64,000 nt of DNA from Dermacentor variabilis (lineage: Eukaryota > Arthropoda > Arachnida > Ixodida > Ixodidae): assembly GCF_050947875.1 (NCBI RefSeq), contig NW_027460291.1, positions 23,023,368-23,087,367 of the forward strand, written 5' to 3'. Positions 54,606 through 64,000 of the stretch are shown one piece after another. The position numbers were made by a program, and so were the translations under genes. Under the pieces are notes generated by a model that worked only from the letters and a program-made list of their open reading frames with translations, had not been told where the DNA came from and did no database searches. The stretch's first letter is position 1. Each line of letters begins with the position of its first letter.

Positions 54606-57400
54606 CGGTTTCATTATCATGATCAGCTTATTTATATTTCGACTCCAGGATGGTGGCCATTCCCTGCGATCTCGAATTACCTCTGTCCTACGCCAACCGA
54701 TTCCAAATCCCGCCTGCGAATTTCCTAATTTCGTCACCACATCTAATCTTCTTCCTTTCTCGACTGCGCCTTCCTTCTCTTAGCCCCCATTCTGCAACCC
54801 TAATGCTCCACCAGTTACCTATCCTTCTCATTGCATTGTCTGCCCAGCTCCATTTTTTTCTCTTAATGTCAGTTGGAATATCGACTTTTCCCCTTCGCTC
54901 TCTGATTCATACCGTTCTCTTCCAGTCTCTTAACGTCACGCTTAATTTTCTTCGTTCCATCGCTTTGCGCGGTCCTTAACTTGTTCTCAAGCTTCTTTGT
55001 CAACCTCCAAATCTCTGCCCCATATGTTAGCAGCGGTAAAAGGCATTCATTGTACGCCTTTCTTTGCAATGGTAGTGGTAAGCTTCTAGTCAGGATCTCG
55101 CAATGTTTGCTTAATGCACTCCACCCTAGTTTTATTCTCTAAATTTTTTTCTCATGATCAGTGTCCCCTGTGAGTAATTGAGCTAGGTAAACGTACTCCT
55201 TCACAGCCTAGAGGCTGAATGGTGATCCTGAACTCTTGTTCTCTTGCCAGGCTGTTGATCATTATCTTTGTCCGTTTGCATATTAATCTTCAACCCCACT
55301 CTTACACTTTTTCTGTTAAGGTCCTCAATCATTCGTTGTAACTTGTCCCCAGTGTTGCAGAACAGGACAACGTCATCTGGAAATCAAAGGTTGCTGAGAT
55401 AGTCTCTCTTGATCGTCATTGCTGAGCTTCCCAGTTTATTAGCATGAATACTTCTTCCAAGCATGCAGTGAACAGCATTTGAGAGATTGTCTCCTTGCCT
55501 GATCCCTTTCTTTGTAGGTATCTTTCTACTAGTGGAGAATCAAAGTAGCTCTAGAATCTTTTTACATATTTTCCAAGCTATTTTCGTATGCCTCCTGTAC
55601 TCCTTGATTCTTGAATGCCTCTATGACTGCTGGTATGTCCACTGAATCAAATGCATCTTCATGATCTACGAAAGCTGTATAGAGAGGTTGATTGTACTCT
55701 GCAGATTTCTCGATTAGCTGATTGATAACACGGATATGATCCATTTTAGAGTATCCCTTCCCGAAGCCAGCCTAATCTTTTTTGTTTAAAGTCAAGTGTT
55801 GCCCTTATTTTATTGGAAGTTATATTGGTGAATATTTTATGCAATACTCGAAGTAAGCTAATGGGCCTACAAATTTTCCATTCTGCTTTCTCCTTGCTTG
55901 GGCATTAGTATAATTTTGGCATTCTTCCAGCTCTCTAGAACCCTTGAAGTCGTGAGAAATTCCGTATAAAGCACAAAAAGCATTTCAAGCATGATAGCTC
56001 CTTCACCTTTGAATAACTCGACTGTTGTTCCATCTTCTCCTGTCGCTTTTCCCCGTTTCATGTCTTGCTAGGCCCTTCCAACTTCATCGCTACTTATAGA
56101 AGGAAGCCTCTCCAGCCTGCTCATCACTACTTCGAATAGGGGTATTCTGCCTGCTCTGGGTCCTGTACAGGTCATTACAGAATTATACCGCTGCTTTTAC
56201 TATATCTTCGAAATTGATGGTGATAATACCCTGCTTATCTTTGAGTGCATACACCTTGGATTGTCCTATGAAAAGTTTTCTGCTCACTGATGTCACGCTG
56301 CGTCCATTTTTTACTGCTTCCTCAGTATTTCTCAGGTTAAAATATTGAATATCTATTACTCTGTTTTTGTTGATCAGTTTTGACAGTTCCGCCAATTCTG
56401 TCTGGTATCTCGAGATGGACACTTTCATTCTTTGTTGTTTATTTTATTAGGTCCTTCGTTACTTGGGAGAGCTTACGTACTGGTAGCCTTATGTATTACC
56501 TCTCACTTCAACTGCTGCTTCTCAAGCCAGCGAAGTTGCTGTTTCATCCATTGCTTCTATGTCATCTTCATCTCTCTGTTTTAAGGCCGCAGATTTGTTT
56601 GCCAGTACCAGCCAGAATTGGTCTCCCTTTACCCTTACTGTGTCTAGGTCGGCCTGTTTCTTTCTCACTAAATTTACTCTCGCTTCATTTTGACGGGAGT
56701 CCTAGACCACACTATGCTATAATCACTGCTCTTTACCCTACCTAACACTTCCTACACCCTACACTATCAGCAGAAAGTATGAAATATATTTCACGGCTTG
56801 TTTCATCATTTGAGATTTTACAGGTCCGCTTTTTGTAGCTACGCTTCCTGTAGATGTATATTTTTTTCCAGTTTTTTCCTTTCTGCGAATTCTACCAACA
56901 CCTCTACTCTAATGTTCCTAGAATCGACGCCGTAGTTGCCAATTGCTTGTTCACCAGCCTGCTCTTTCCCCACTTTTGCATTGAATTCGCCCATGAGTAC
57001 AGTATACTGAGTTTGCACTTTTCTCATCGCTAATTCAACGTCTTCAGAAAACTGTTCTATTTCATCGTCATCATCGTGACTAGAGGTTGGAGCGTAGGCT
57101 TGTACTACCTTTATGCTATACCTCCTATTTAATTTTATTACGACTACTGCTACCCTCTCATAATGGTGTACAATTCGTCAATGTTGCCCGCTATGTCTTT
57201 GCGGATTAGGAATCCTGCATAGCATTGCTTGTTGTCTGGGAGTCCTCTGTTGCAGAGGGCGCTGCCGTTAGTCAGCACTGTATACGTCTTACCAGTTCTT
57301 ATAACCTCACTAAGGTCAATGATATCCCACACAATGCCTCATAGTTCCACAAAGAGTCGTGCTGACCTAGCTTCACTGAAGAGGGCTCGTGTCTTTAAAC
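54606..57400 (-). pseudogene. RTE-type LINE copy 3, heavily decayed
   Basis: Minus-strand pieces in order: GFLIRKDIAGNIDELYTI (about 57220-57170), VLMGEFNAKVGKEQAGEQ (about 57000-56950; GEFN instead of GDFN), LINKNRVIDIQYFNLRN (about 56380-56330), MKRGKATGEDGTTVELF and LESWKNAKIILMPKQG (56061-55890), DHIRVINQLIEKSAEYNQPL and DAFDSVDIPAV (55744-55620), and CLLPLLTYGAEIWRLTKKL (about 55045-54990). It ends in a GAT-rich tail (minus strand gctgatcatgataatga, near 54623-54606). The order and wording match copies 1 and 2. No frame is continuous. Confidence 0.8.
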
Positions 57401-57495
57401 ACTAATAAATGTGATCACAGACTTATTATACACAATTAGAAACATGTAAGGCATGCATGTTTCTGCACACTTGACTAGCTGTGGACGTGCACAAA

Positions 57496-57497
<2 letters not shown>

Positions 57498-57589
<92 letters not shown>

Positions 57590-57598
57590 GTATATATA
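57498..57598. repeat. (TA)n microsatellite
   Basis: About 50 TA units with two tg interruptions. Confidence 0.98.
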
Positions 57599-60465
57599 AG
57601 TTGCAAAGATTCGCAAGAAACGAAGCAACTGGCCGACTTCACTGCTCTGGTGTGGTTTAGTTTTCTTTAACGTGTCGTCTTCTACTGTCTGATCTGCATA
57701 GGAACGCGCTGTTTGCCTGCTTTTCGCATAGTTGCACGACTTTTACTGAGAGAGCAGGAGGGTGCATTGTCACTGTGACTCTATAGCCAAGCCAATAATG
57801 TTGTCTAACTCTACAGTTAATTACTGTTCTAAGCAAGGGTTAATACAGGTGTAGTAAGGGTGCAAATTCCGCAACATATTTCGAGGTTTATTGGTTTTTG
57901 TACAGGAAGAAAAAGCGAGATCCTCCATGAGAGAAGGGAAGGGATACAACTTAGCGTGCATGGAACATACCAAAACAAATTGACGACGCCCTTTATTCAC
58001 GCCACGGAGATATTACTATGATAGAAAATTTATTAAGATAGCCTGCATGTTTCGCAAGTCAAATTTAATAACTGAGGAAAGATTACCTTTTAAAATGCGT
58101 CCGGCAATTCACGAGTGAAAACCGACAAGAAAAGATTGCAAATTCACGGTCCCGCATTCAGCGCAACGTTGAAACTTGGGGTCCATTGCTGTTTGGTCGT
58201 TTCCTCTTTGCGAGGTTGCAATTATTTAAACTGCTCCGTACGCGCAATTTTTGTATTCTACTCAGCAAAAGAAACTTGGGACGACTCCAAAAGGCCATGT
58301 CGTCTGGTGGGGATCGAGCAACTCCTAGTATTCACAAATTACAAAGGTGTCTCTTAGTATACGAAGGAAACGTGGAAATGCACTTCATTTGCTACGTAGC
58401 GTGTCAACGAACGCATAGAAATGGAAGAACGTAATCTGCAGGATAAGTTTTTTTGTTTTCGCTTCGCGTACGTACGAGATTCGGCAATCCGCGTCTCCGC
58501 GCATTGTAGTTTTTGAGCGAGACGCCATTTCCCACCAAAGCTGCGAAATAGCTCTCGGCGCAATTTCAACCGAAAATCGCAACGATCGCTGCGACCTATC
58601 GGTTCGCCGCAGCCGAGACGCGGTGAAGGGAGGAGGGAATCGGCGGCACTGCGACAGCGAATTTCGTCGCATGCGACGCAAGTTGCACTTGCGGGCCGAT
58701 TCGCAATAATGCTTTTCTCGTAGGCGCTCGCCATCGTCCCTTGCAGGAGCATTGATCCCTGTCACACACGCTGATACTGGCTTACGTCAGCAACTGACGC
58801 CACGAACGAGCTCCACCTCACGCCAACCTGCACGCCCCCCCCCCCCCCTCCCGAAAGTGCAGATGAGATCGCCCATGCGGCGGTGGATGTCGTGGCCGCC
58901 GGTAACTACGTGCATGCGCAGGTTGTTTCCACTGCGCTCCTCCTCCTCTACTTTTAACCTCGCGCGCTGTCCTTTCATATACCGCTGCGCTCCGCGTTCG
59001 CTTTCATCTTTCGCTGTGCTCGTTCACTCGGTTACGCTAGGGTCTCTGTATATGCGCCCGCAGGGAGCAGAGTTACGCATAGGTCCACCAGTATGTTCCA
59101 GCTATGCAGTGAAGCCACTCCTCGCGCGCGCAGGAGGCAAATGCCACGCGATGTTCCATTTGCTTTTTATCTGGTGGTCGCGAGCTACATGCGCCAATTG
59201 TTCGCAAGCGCTGCGCAAGATGGCAGTTTTTAATGTAGGCTATGCTCGAACCATTACTGTAGCCAGAACGGGGTAGGGTTCCAACCCCCCGAAATGTTGT
59301 TCGTATGCACACATATATACAAATAGAGAAGCACACGCACCAACGTACATATAGAGGGTAGGACCCCTCTGATCTTGCGAAATAAAATCTTGACTATACC
59401 CTTGGCTCCAGCAGCTGAAAAGTTCGCGCGAAAGAACTGTACATTGCAACAAAAAGCAGTGCAATGTTTTCCAGCATACATGTACAGGCAATGAATGTTT
59501 TAAAGGGTGTTTAAAGAAAACTTCGCAAACATAACGTGGAAAATTTGTGAGCGCATTTTGGCTGTAGAAACAAGCCGATTATTGATCGTTGCCAACAGAA
59601 CTATCATGCATGCAGTTAAGTCAGGGACCGTTCACAGAGCTTCATTTATCACTAACCGTCGTTCACAGCAGCTACATGCTTTCGATATATGCGGCGCCGA
59701 CACGTAGATTTAAACGCATTTCAATTGTTCAAATTTTATGCAAAGCTTAATTTTACGATTCATTCACAACACAGACTAACCAGCTGCTTCGTAGCAGCAA
59801 ATCTTCAGGTGGAAATATATTCAAGGTGGCCGAGAGTCTAGATCAAATTTATCTCGTACAAGGGAATTTATGACAAGTGGCTGCTGGCTGAAGAGCAAGC
59901 GAGCTGGTTGTTGGAGCCTGTGGAGGGGAGGGGGGGGCGAATTCAAAGCATCTGGAAAGGCAACACGCTACAAGATAACAACACCTTGTTTTTACTCCAT
60001 TAATCACGTCAAGATGGCAAACTTGCAAATTAATTATTCACACATTGCAGACTGTAGTATGACAACACATTTTTCTTGAACTTTTCATACTACTGGGGCC
60101 AATTTACCATAACACGGCGCTTATTAAATATAGAGGCATAATTTTACATTGCTCACGCCAGCTATGGCCGATTGAACAGGCAGCATATTGCAGGCGGTAA
60201 AATGTATCACAGCTGTCTCATAAGCGAGAGCTGGCGAGGCTTTTGCTTACTACAATGGAATGAACACTAGCACATCAATCAACGTTATATAAGAAACCTA
60301 AGCGCAGACAAAAAGAAAAAAAGAAGACTGAACAGAGAAAAACTAGACTGCGGTGGGAAAATTGTATCCGCTTGCATTTACGCTGTTTTCAAAACACTCT
60401 TCTAGAGCCGCATATTTAGGATAATCGTACAACACAGCAAATTGGGCGAGTTGGTAAGTTAATAT
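57599..60465. other. No gene recognised
   Basis: Contains a C run at about 58836-58850, a G run at 59926-59938 and overlapping chance frames near 58354-58765. No motif supports a gene. Confidence 0.45.
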
Positions 60466-60646
60466 TGTTACGCGAAGGATGAATCAGTAAGACGAGCAAC
60501 TATTTACAGGTGATATTTACAACTGCGGTTGCAGCGCTGACCCGTTAGATTCACAGCTCGAGCCCAGTCCGTTCTTACTCCTCTTTTCTCGAGTGATGGC
60601 GCCCACGCACCTCGTTCAAACAAGCAAATATCACACGCGTGTAGCA
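60466..60646 (-). repeat. 3' LTR of the deleted gypsy element
   Basis: 181 bp, paired with 63195-63375; the internal neighbour (minus strand ccgccggaggatta) may be the polypurine tract. Confidence 0.92.
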
Positions 60647-60659
60647 TAATCCTCCGGCG

Positions 60660-61926
60660 GCAGAAGCGAAGTCCCGAACGGCTTAACCTTGAATTGATAG
60701 GGGCCATCTGGAGTGACGAAAGCGGTCTTTTCTTGTTCTTGCTCATCGACGGAAATCTGTCAATAACCAGATCGAAGGTCGATGGACGAAAAGCATTTGG
60801 CACCATGAAGACAATTAAAAGCGTCGTTGATTCGTGGTAAAGGGTAAACGTCCTTTTAAGTAATTCGGTTTAGGTGGCGGTAATCCACGCGGAAACACCA
60901 CGTGCCATCTTTCTTTTTGACGAGCACGACCGGTGACTCCCAAGGACTCGACGAGGGCTCAACAATGCCTCTGGCGAGCAGCTTGTTGACTTCCTGCTGA
61001 ATAACTTGCCGCTCTGCCGTGGACACGCGATATGGTCGGCCGTGAATGGGAACAGCATCACCAGTGTTTATCCGATGACTAACAAAGGACGTCCGACCAA
61101 GGGGTCGATCGTCAGTGTCAAATATGTCGCGGTAAGAAAGCAAAAGGCGATATAAGGCGGCTGCTTGGTCAGGTGCGAGGTCCGGGACGACCACGGGGCG
61201 TAATTGGACCGTCGAGGTTGAGGGCATCCTGCGGGTAATCTGGAGGATCTGGAGACGCGTCGGCTGCAAAAGCAGTGACGTGGTCGTCTGTCACTGACAG
61301 GAGCGTAGCCACCGCTATGCCTTCAGGTAACAAATGCTTCGTCAAGTCAAAATTGATAACGGGGAGACACATCCTTTTAGCGGCAAGGGTTACAACGGAG
61401 TGTGGCACAGAGATGTAGCACGCCAGGAGGACATAACGAATGGGTGCGACGACATAGTCGCCATCAGGCACGGTTGCCGTTGAGGCCAATTCGACGAAGA
61501 TTAGCGCTTTTGGAGGTAAGCAAACAAACGCTGTAGTGCAGAGGGCGTTCGGTTGTTCGGGGCGAACGTCTGAAAGAAGCGGAAGCTCTAGGGAAAGCGC
61601 ACCGGACTGTCGATGAGGGCAGAATGCGTCGTCAGAAAGTCGAGCCCGAAGATTAGGTCATGAGGGTAACTGGTCAGCACGGTGAACAGGACTGGAACTT
61701 GGCGGCCAGCAATTCCTATGCGAGCAGTGCACATACCCCTGACGGCAACAGTGGTGCCATTGGCGACGCGTACGGGTCGAATAATGGCAGGCGTAAGAAC
61801 TTTTTTGAGGCGACCACATAGGGTCGTGCTCATTATGGTCACTTCGGCTCCAGTATCAATTAATGCCGTCAACGGAAAATCATCTACGTCTACTTGAATT
61901 AGGTTAGTGTTGGTGAGGAGCGTCAA
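60660..61926 (-). pseudogene. Gypsy protease and partial RT of the deleted element
   Basis: Protease: TALIDTGAEVTIMS with the catalytic aspartate and HDLIFGLDFLTTHS (61926-61588). A shifted frame 61489-61169 carries the linker (LLPEGIAVATL). The frame 61269-60856 carries the start of [41 protein letters not shown] and VDYRHLNRIT, then a TAA in place of a coding codon, DVYPLPRI and, after a shift, TAFVTPDG and VKPFG. The active-site aspartates and everything downstream are deleted. It closely resembles Pol of the element at 32424-37469 in these regions. Confidence 0.85.
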
Positions 61927-62039
61927 CGGAGGATTTGGACAGGACGAACGTGATGCAGCACTACCTCCAAGAGCTGCATGGCCTAGTTTTCCGTCCGTTG
62001 GTATGGCGAGGGAAAGCGGCGAGGCTGGGGTGACGGGCA

Positions 62040-63162
62040 GCGACGTCGTTCAGACGACGGCTATCGCATGGAGGAGCGGCTATCAGGGGCATAGAAGTAG
62101 GGTACAGACGGCGAGGTGAATAACGGCGAGCGTCGGCGTATTGGTGAGGAGCAGGGAATGAACTCCAGTACGGCGGTATCCAGGTGGTGTGGCAGTGGCC
62201 GGATGCATGACCAACGAGGTGGCAGCGGAAGCAGATTGGTGTGTCGTCTGGGGTTTGCCATTCGGCAGGATTGCGTGGTCGGGAGCGAAATACGGGTCAT
62301 TACAAGTTGTGGACATGGGAATGGGTGCCGAATCAGGTCAGGAGACAGAGCAGGTGGTAGGGATGTCAAGGTATGCAATTTCTTGACGCACCACTGCTTG
62401 GATAACGGAAATAATGTGGGCCGCTTGATAAAGCTACCTTCAGGGGGTCGTGGATTAAGGGGGCCGGACTCGCCGTTTCAATCTCATGGCGAACGATACG
62501 GGTGCCGTTCTCTTGAAATGGTCGTGTGGCGGTAATAGCGGAACAAGAGGACGTAGCAGGGATGTTTGGGAGCCGGGAAAAGTGTGGGACGACACGGCGG
62601 CATTCTTTGACGATGGCGTCGACGATGGAAACGTCGTTATAGACGAGCAAATTGAAGGCGTCGTCCGCTATGCCTTTTAGGATATGGCCCACCTTGTCAA
62701 CCTCGGTCATGTGCTCGTCGACTTTCCGGCAAAGCACGAACACTTCCTGTATGTAGGAGACATACGATTCGGTCGACGACTGGACCCGGGTGGCAAGCTC
62801 TTTTCGCGCAGCCTGTTGGCGACTTGACGAGTTGCCAAACAGGTCGCGAAGCCGCTCTTTGAAAATGTCCCAGCTGGAGAGCTCGTCCTCATGGATCGTC
62901 CTCGTCCTCCCGTCTAGACGAAAGATCACATTGGCAAGCATGATGGTAGGGTCCCAGTGGTGGCTTTGGCTAACACGCTCATACATGCTGAGCCAGTCGT
63001 CGACGTAAACGTCAGTTTGGGCGGAGAATGTCCAAGGATCACGGATACTAGGAACCGTAACGTACGTTGTGGTAGGCGCCGAAGGTGTAGATAGCTACGG
63101 GGTTGTTCCATCGGAAGCCGTGGCTGAGAAGACGACGGTGCGGCCGTTTCGGAGCTCCATGG
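62040..63162 (-). pseudogene. Gypsy Gag of the deleted element
   Basis: The start is probably MELRNGRTVVFSATAS near 63162. After a shift, capsid continues with MYERVSQSHHWDPTIMLANV, SSWDIFKERLRDLFGNSS, TESYVSYIQEVFVLCRKVDE and MTEVDKVGHILKGIADDAF (62986-62366). A different frame carries the zinc knuckle CFRCHLVGHASGHC (62233-62192), followed by an arginine/serine-rich tail. It is collinear with the gag at 36110-37278. At least two frameshifts. Confidence 0.83.
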
Positions 63163-63194
63163 CGAGGACGGGGAACTTTCCACCTCCACCACAA

Positions 63195-63375
63195 TGTTAC
63201 GCGAAGGACGAGTCAGTAAGACGAGCAAGTATTTACAGGTTATATTTACAACAGCGGTTGCAGCGCTGTCCGGTTAGATTCACAGCGCGAGCCCAGTTCG
63301 TTCTTCCTGCTCTTTTCTCGAGTGATGACGCCCACGTGCCTCGTTCAAACAAGCAAATATCCCACGCGTGTAGCA
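63195..63375 (-). repeat. 5' LTR of the deleted gypsy element
   Basis: 181 bp, paired with 60466-60646; followed (minus direction) by ttgtggtggaggtggaaag, similar to the leader of the element at 32424-37469. Confidence 0.92.
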
Positions 63376-63379
63376 ATAT

Positions 63380-63659
63380 TCTTGGCGTACATGTCCCGCG
63401 TCTGTGTCGCGCTTCGCATACGCGCGAGAAGTCGAACAAGTGAACAACCTTTCATGCCAACCATAGGCATTTTAGTGTTAACAGGGGTGTTACTCGGGAA
63501 AAATGTTGCTTTATTACCAAGATTTGAGTAATGCAAAGTGGATGTTAGTTACCTTCCTTGGATGTTAGCAAGTCCTAAAATAGAATTATCGGCTGTGGGG
63601 TTTATATCTAAAAGAAACATGTTCAGGGTAGCCACACAGCAATAGGCACTATTCCAAAT
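63380..63659. other. No gene recognised
   Basis: Short flank of the gypsy element; no feature supported. Confidence 0.5.
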
Positions 63660-64000
63660 TTACTGAATATATCCCCAGTACATCCACGTGTATAAAGACG
63701 GATCGTGTCATAAAAAACGTTTAAGTTATCCCGATAGACATCTGCCATCGTGGCAGAACTGTTTGCAATCCTCTGTGCTTTGCGTTTCATAAAATGAGAA
63801 AATAATGCGCAGAATGGGTTCCTTTTAGCGATTCGCAAGGAGCTCTCACATTACTCAAAACAATAGGAAAAATTTCTTGAACACTTTGCTATTGTATGAC
63901 ACGCTCAAAGGACTTGCAAAAGCAAGCGCAGTGAATCCCTTAATTGCATTTCAGTGGATACCCGGGCACCGCAATGTTCCTGGTAATACTGCTACTGACG
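63660..64000 (+). pseudogene. LINE RNase H domain, truncated by the window end
   Basis: Plus-strand pieces in order: VYKDGSCHKKR (63688 on), SAIVAELFAILCALRFIK (63745-63797), FSDSQGALTLLK (63825-63860) and PLIAFQWIPGHRNVPGNTATD (63938-64000). These are the four catalytic blocks of a LINE RNase H, but a stop and two frame changes separate them. No RT lies upstream within 250 bp, so the copy is probably truncated or continues differently beyond the window. Confidence 0.72.

Larger units (their letters stand above)
60462..63379 (-). mobile_element. Ty3/gypsy element, 181-bp LTRs, large internal deletion, ATAT duplication
   Basis: LTRs at 60466-60646 and 63195-63375 have the same length, begin tgttacgcgaagg and end gtgtagca, and differ at about 15 positions. 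The flanks carry atat on both sides (60462-60465 and 63376-63379). Internally gag, protease and the first part of RT are present on the minus strand, but at RT motif VKPFG the sequence jumps to the 3' LTR edge: the rest of RT, RNase H and integrase are missing. The element is 2.9 kb instead of about 5. Confidence 0.92.

Noticed and set aside
57395..57628. Minus-strand frame rich in tyrosine and isoleucine
   Set aside because: It is a translation of the (TA)n microsatellite.
58354..58765. Overlapping minus-strand frames
   Set aside because: Two frames are open at once over the same GC-rich stretch, with no family motif, as expected by chance.
1..64000. CRISPR array, operon, phage or integrated animal virus
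   Set aside because: No spaced direct repeats, ribosome-binding sites or viral structural genes were seen; all retro-coding regions fit retrotransposons without an envelope gene.

Overview
The window reads as repeat-choked intergenic and intronic DNA of a hard tick (Ixodidae, probably a metastriate). I infer this from two interspersed repeats I recognise as typical of ixodid genomes (a tRNA-derived SINE at 14498-14690 and the repeat at 2102-2242), from the mix of RTE, CR1-like, I-type and L1/Tx1-type LINEs with BEL/Pao and Ty3/gypsy LTR elements, and from spliced host exons. There is no sign of bacterial operons, CRISPR arrays or phage. The host gene content I can support is two exons (15173-15240 and 23949-24097, + strand) of one sodium/solute symporter gene of the SLC5 family, separated by an 8.7-kb intron full of repeats.

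Layout. 1-6060: 3' half of a BEL/Pao element (+), interrupted by a decayed gypsy pol piece plus SINE (about 383-2300) and by a 5'-truncated I-type LINE (3766-5339) with a 7-bp target-site duplication. 8095-8440: fossil mariner transposase (-). 9250-9820: a dispersed repeat with a hammerhead-like stem and a 28-bp repeat that folds back on an inverted copy. 10194-10798: LINE tail with a 12-bp duplication. 11080-12795: CR1-like LINE. 14498-14690: SINE with a 13-bp duplication. 16260-20508: RTE LINE (+) split by an internally deleted gypsy element (17586-19466, -) with 209-bp LTRs. 20511-22162: satellite of exact 362-bp units in the order A-B-B-A-B. 25261-27930: two gag remnants (-) and a tRNA-Lys-type primer binding site.

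27938-31509: gypsy pol (+) with one frameshift and a 3' LTR. 32424-37469: complete gypsy element (-) with LTRs and ATAT duplications, sitting at the 3' tail of a CR1-like LINE fragment. 38795-41661: RTE LINE (+). 42900-47708: complete L1/Tx1-type LINE (-), two ORFs, poly(A) tail and a 13-bp duplication, which splits an older repeat (42709-48120). 48120-54600: mostly unassigned, with a 37-bp-arm hairpin at 52437-52525 and protein-like frames at 52872-53870. 54606-57400: decayed RTE LINE (-). 57498-57598: (TA)n. 60466-63375: gypsy element (-) with 181-bp LTRs that has lost the end of RT, RNase H and integrase. 63660-64000: LINE RNase H running off the window.

Nearly all coding-like sequence is transposon-derived and carries stops or frameshifts, so these are best read as dead copies; the gypsy pol at 27938-31272 is the least damaged. 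The nesting gives relative ages: BEL/Pao is older than its LINE and gypsy inserts, RTE copy 1 is older than the deleted gypsy inside it, and the 42709-48120 repeat is older than the L1/Tx1 LINE. I found no convincing new biological system; the best leads are the host symporter exons, the 362-bp satellite, the two hairpins and the hammerhead-like motif.
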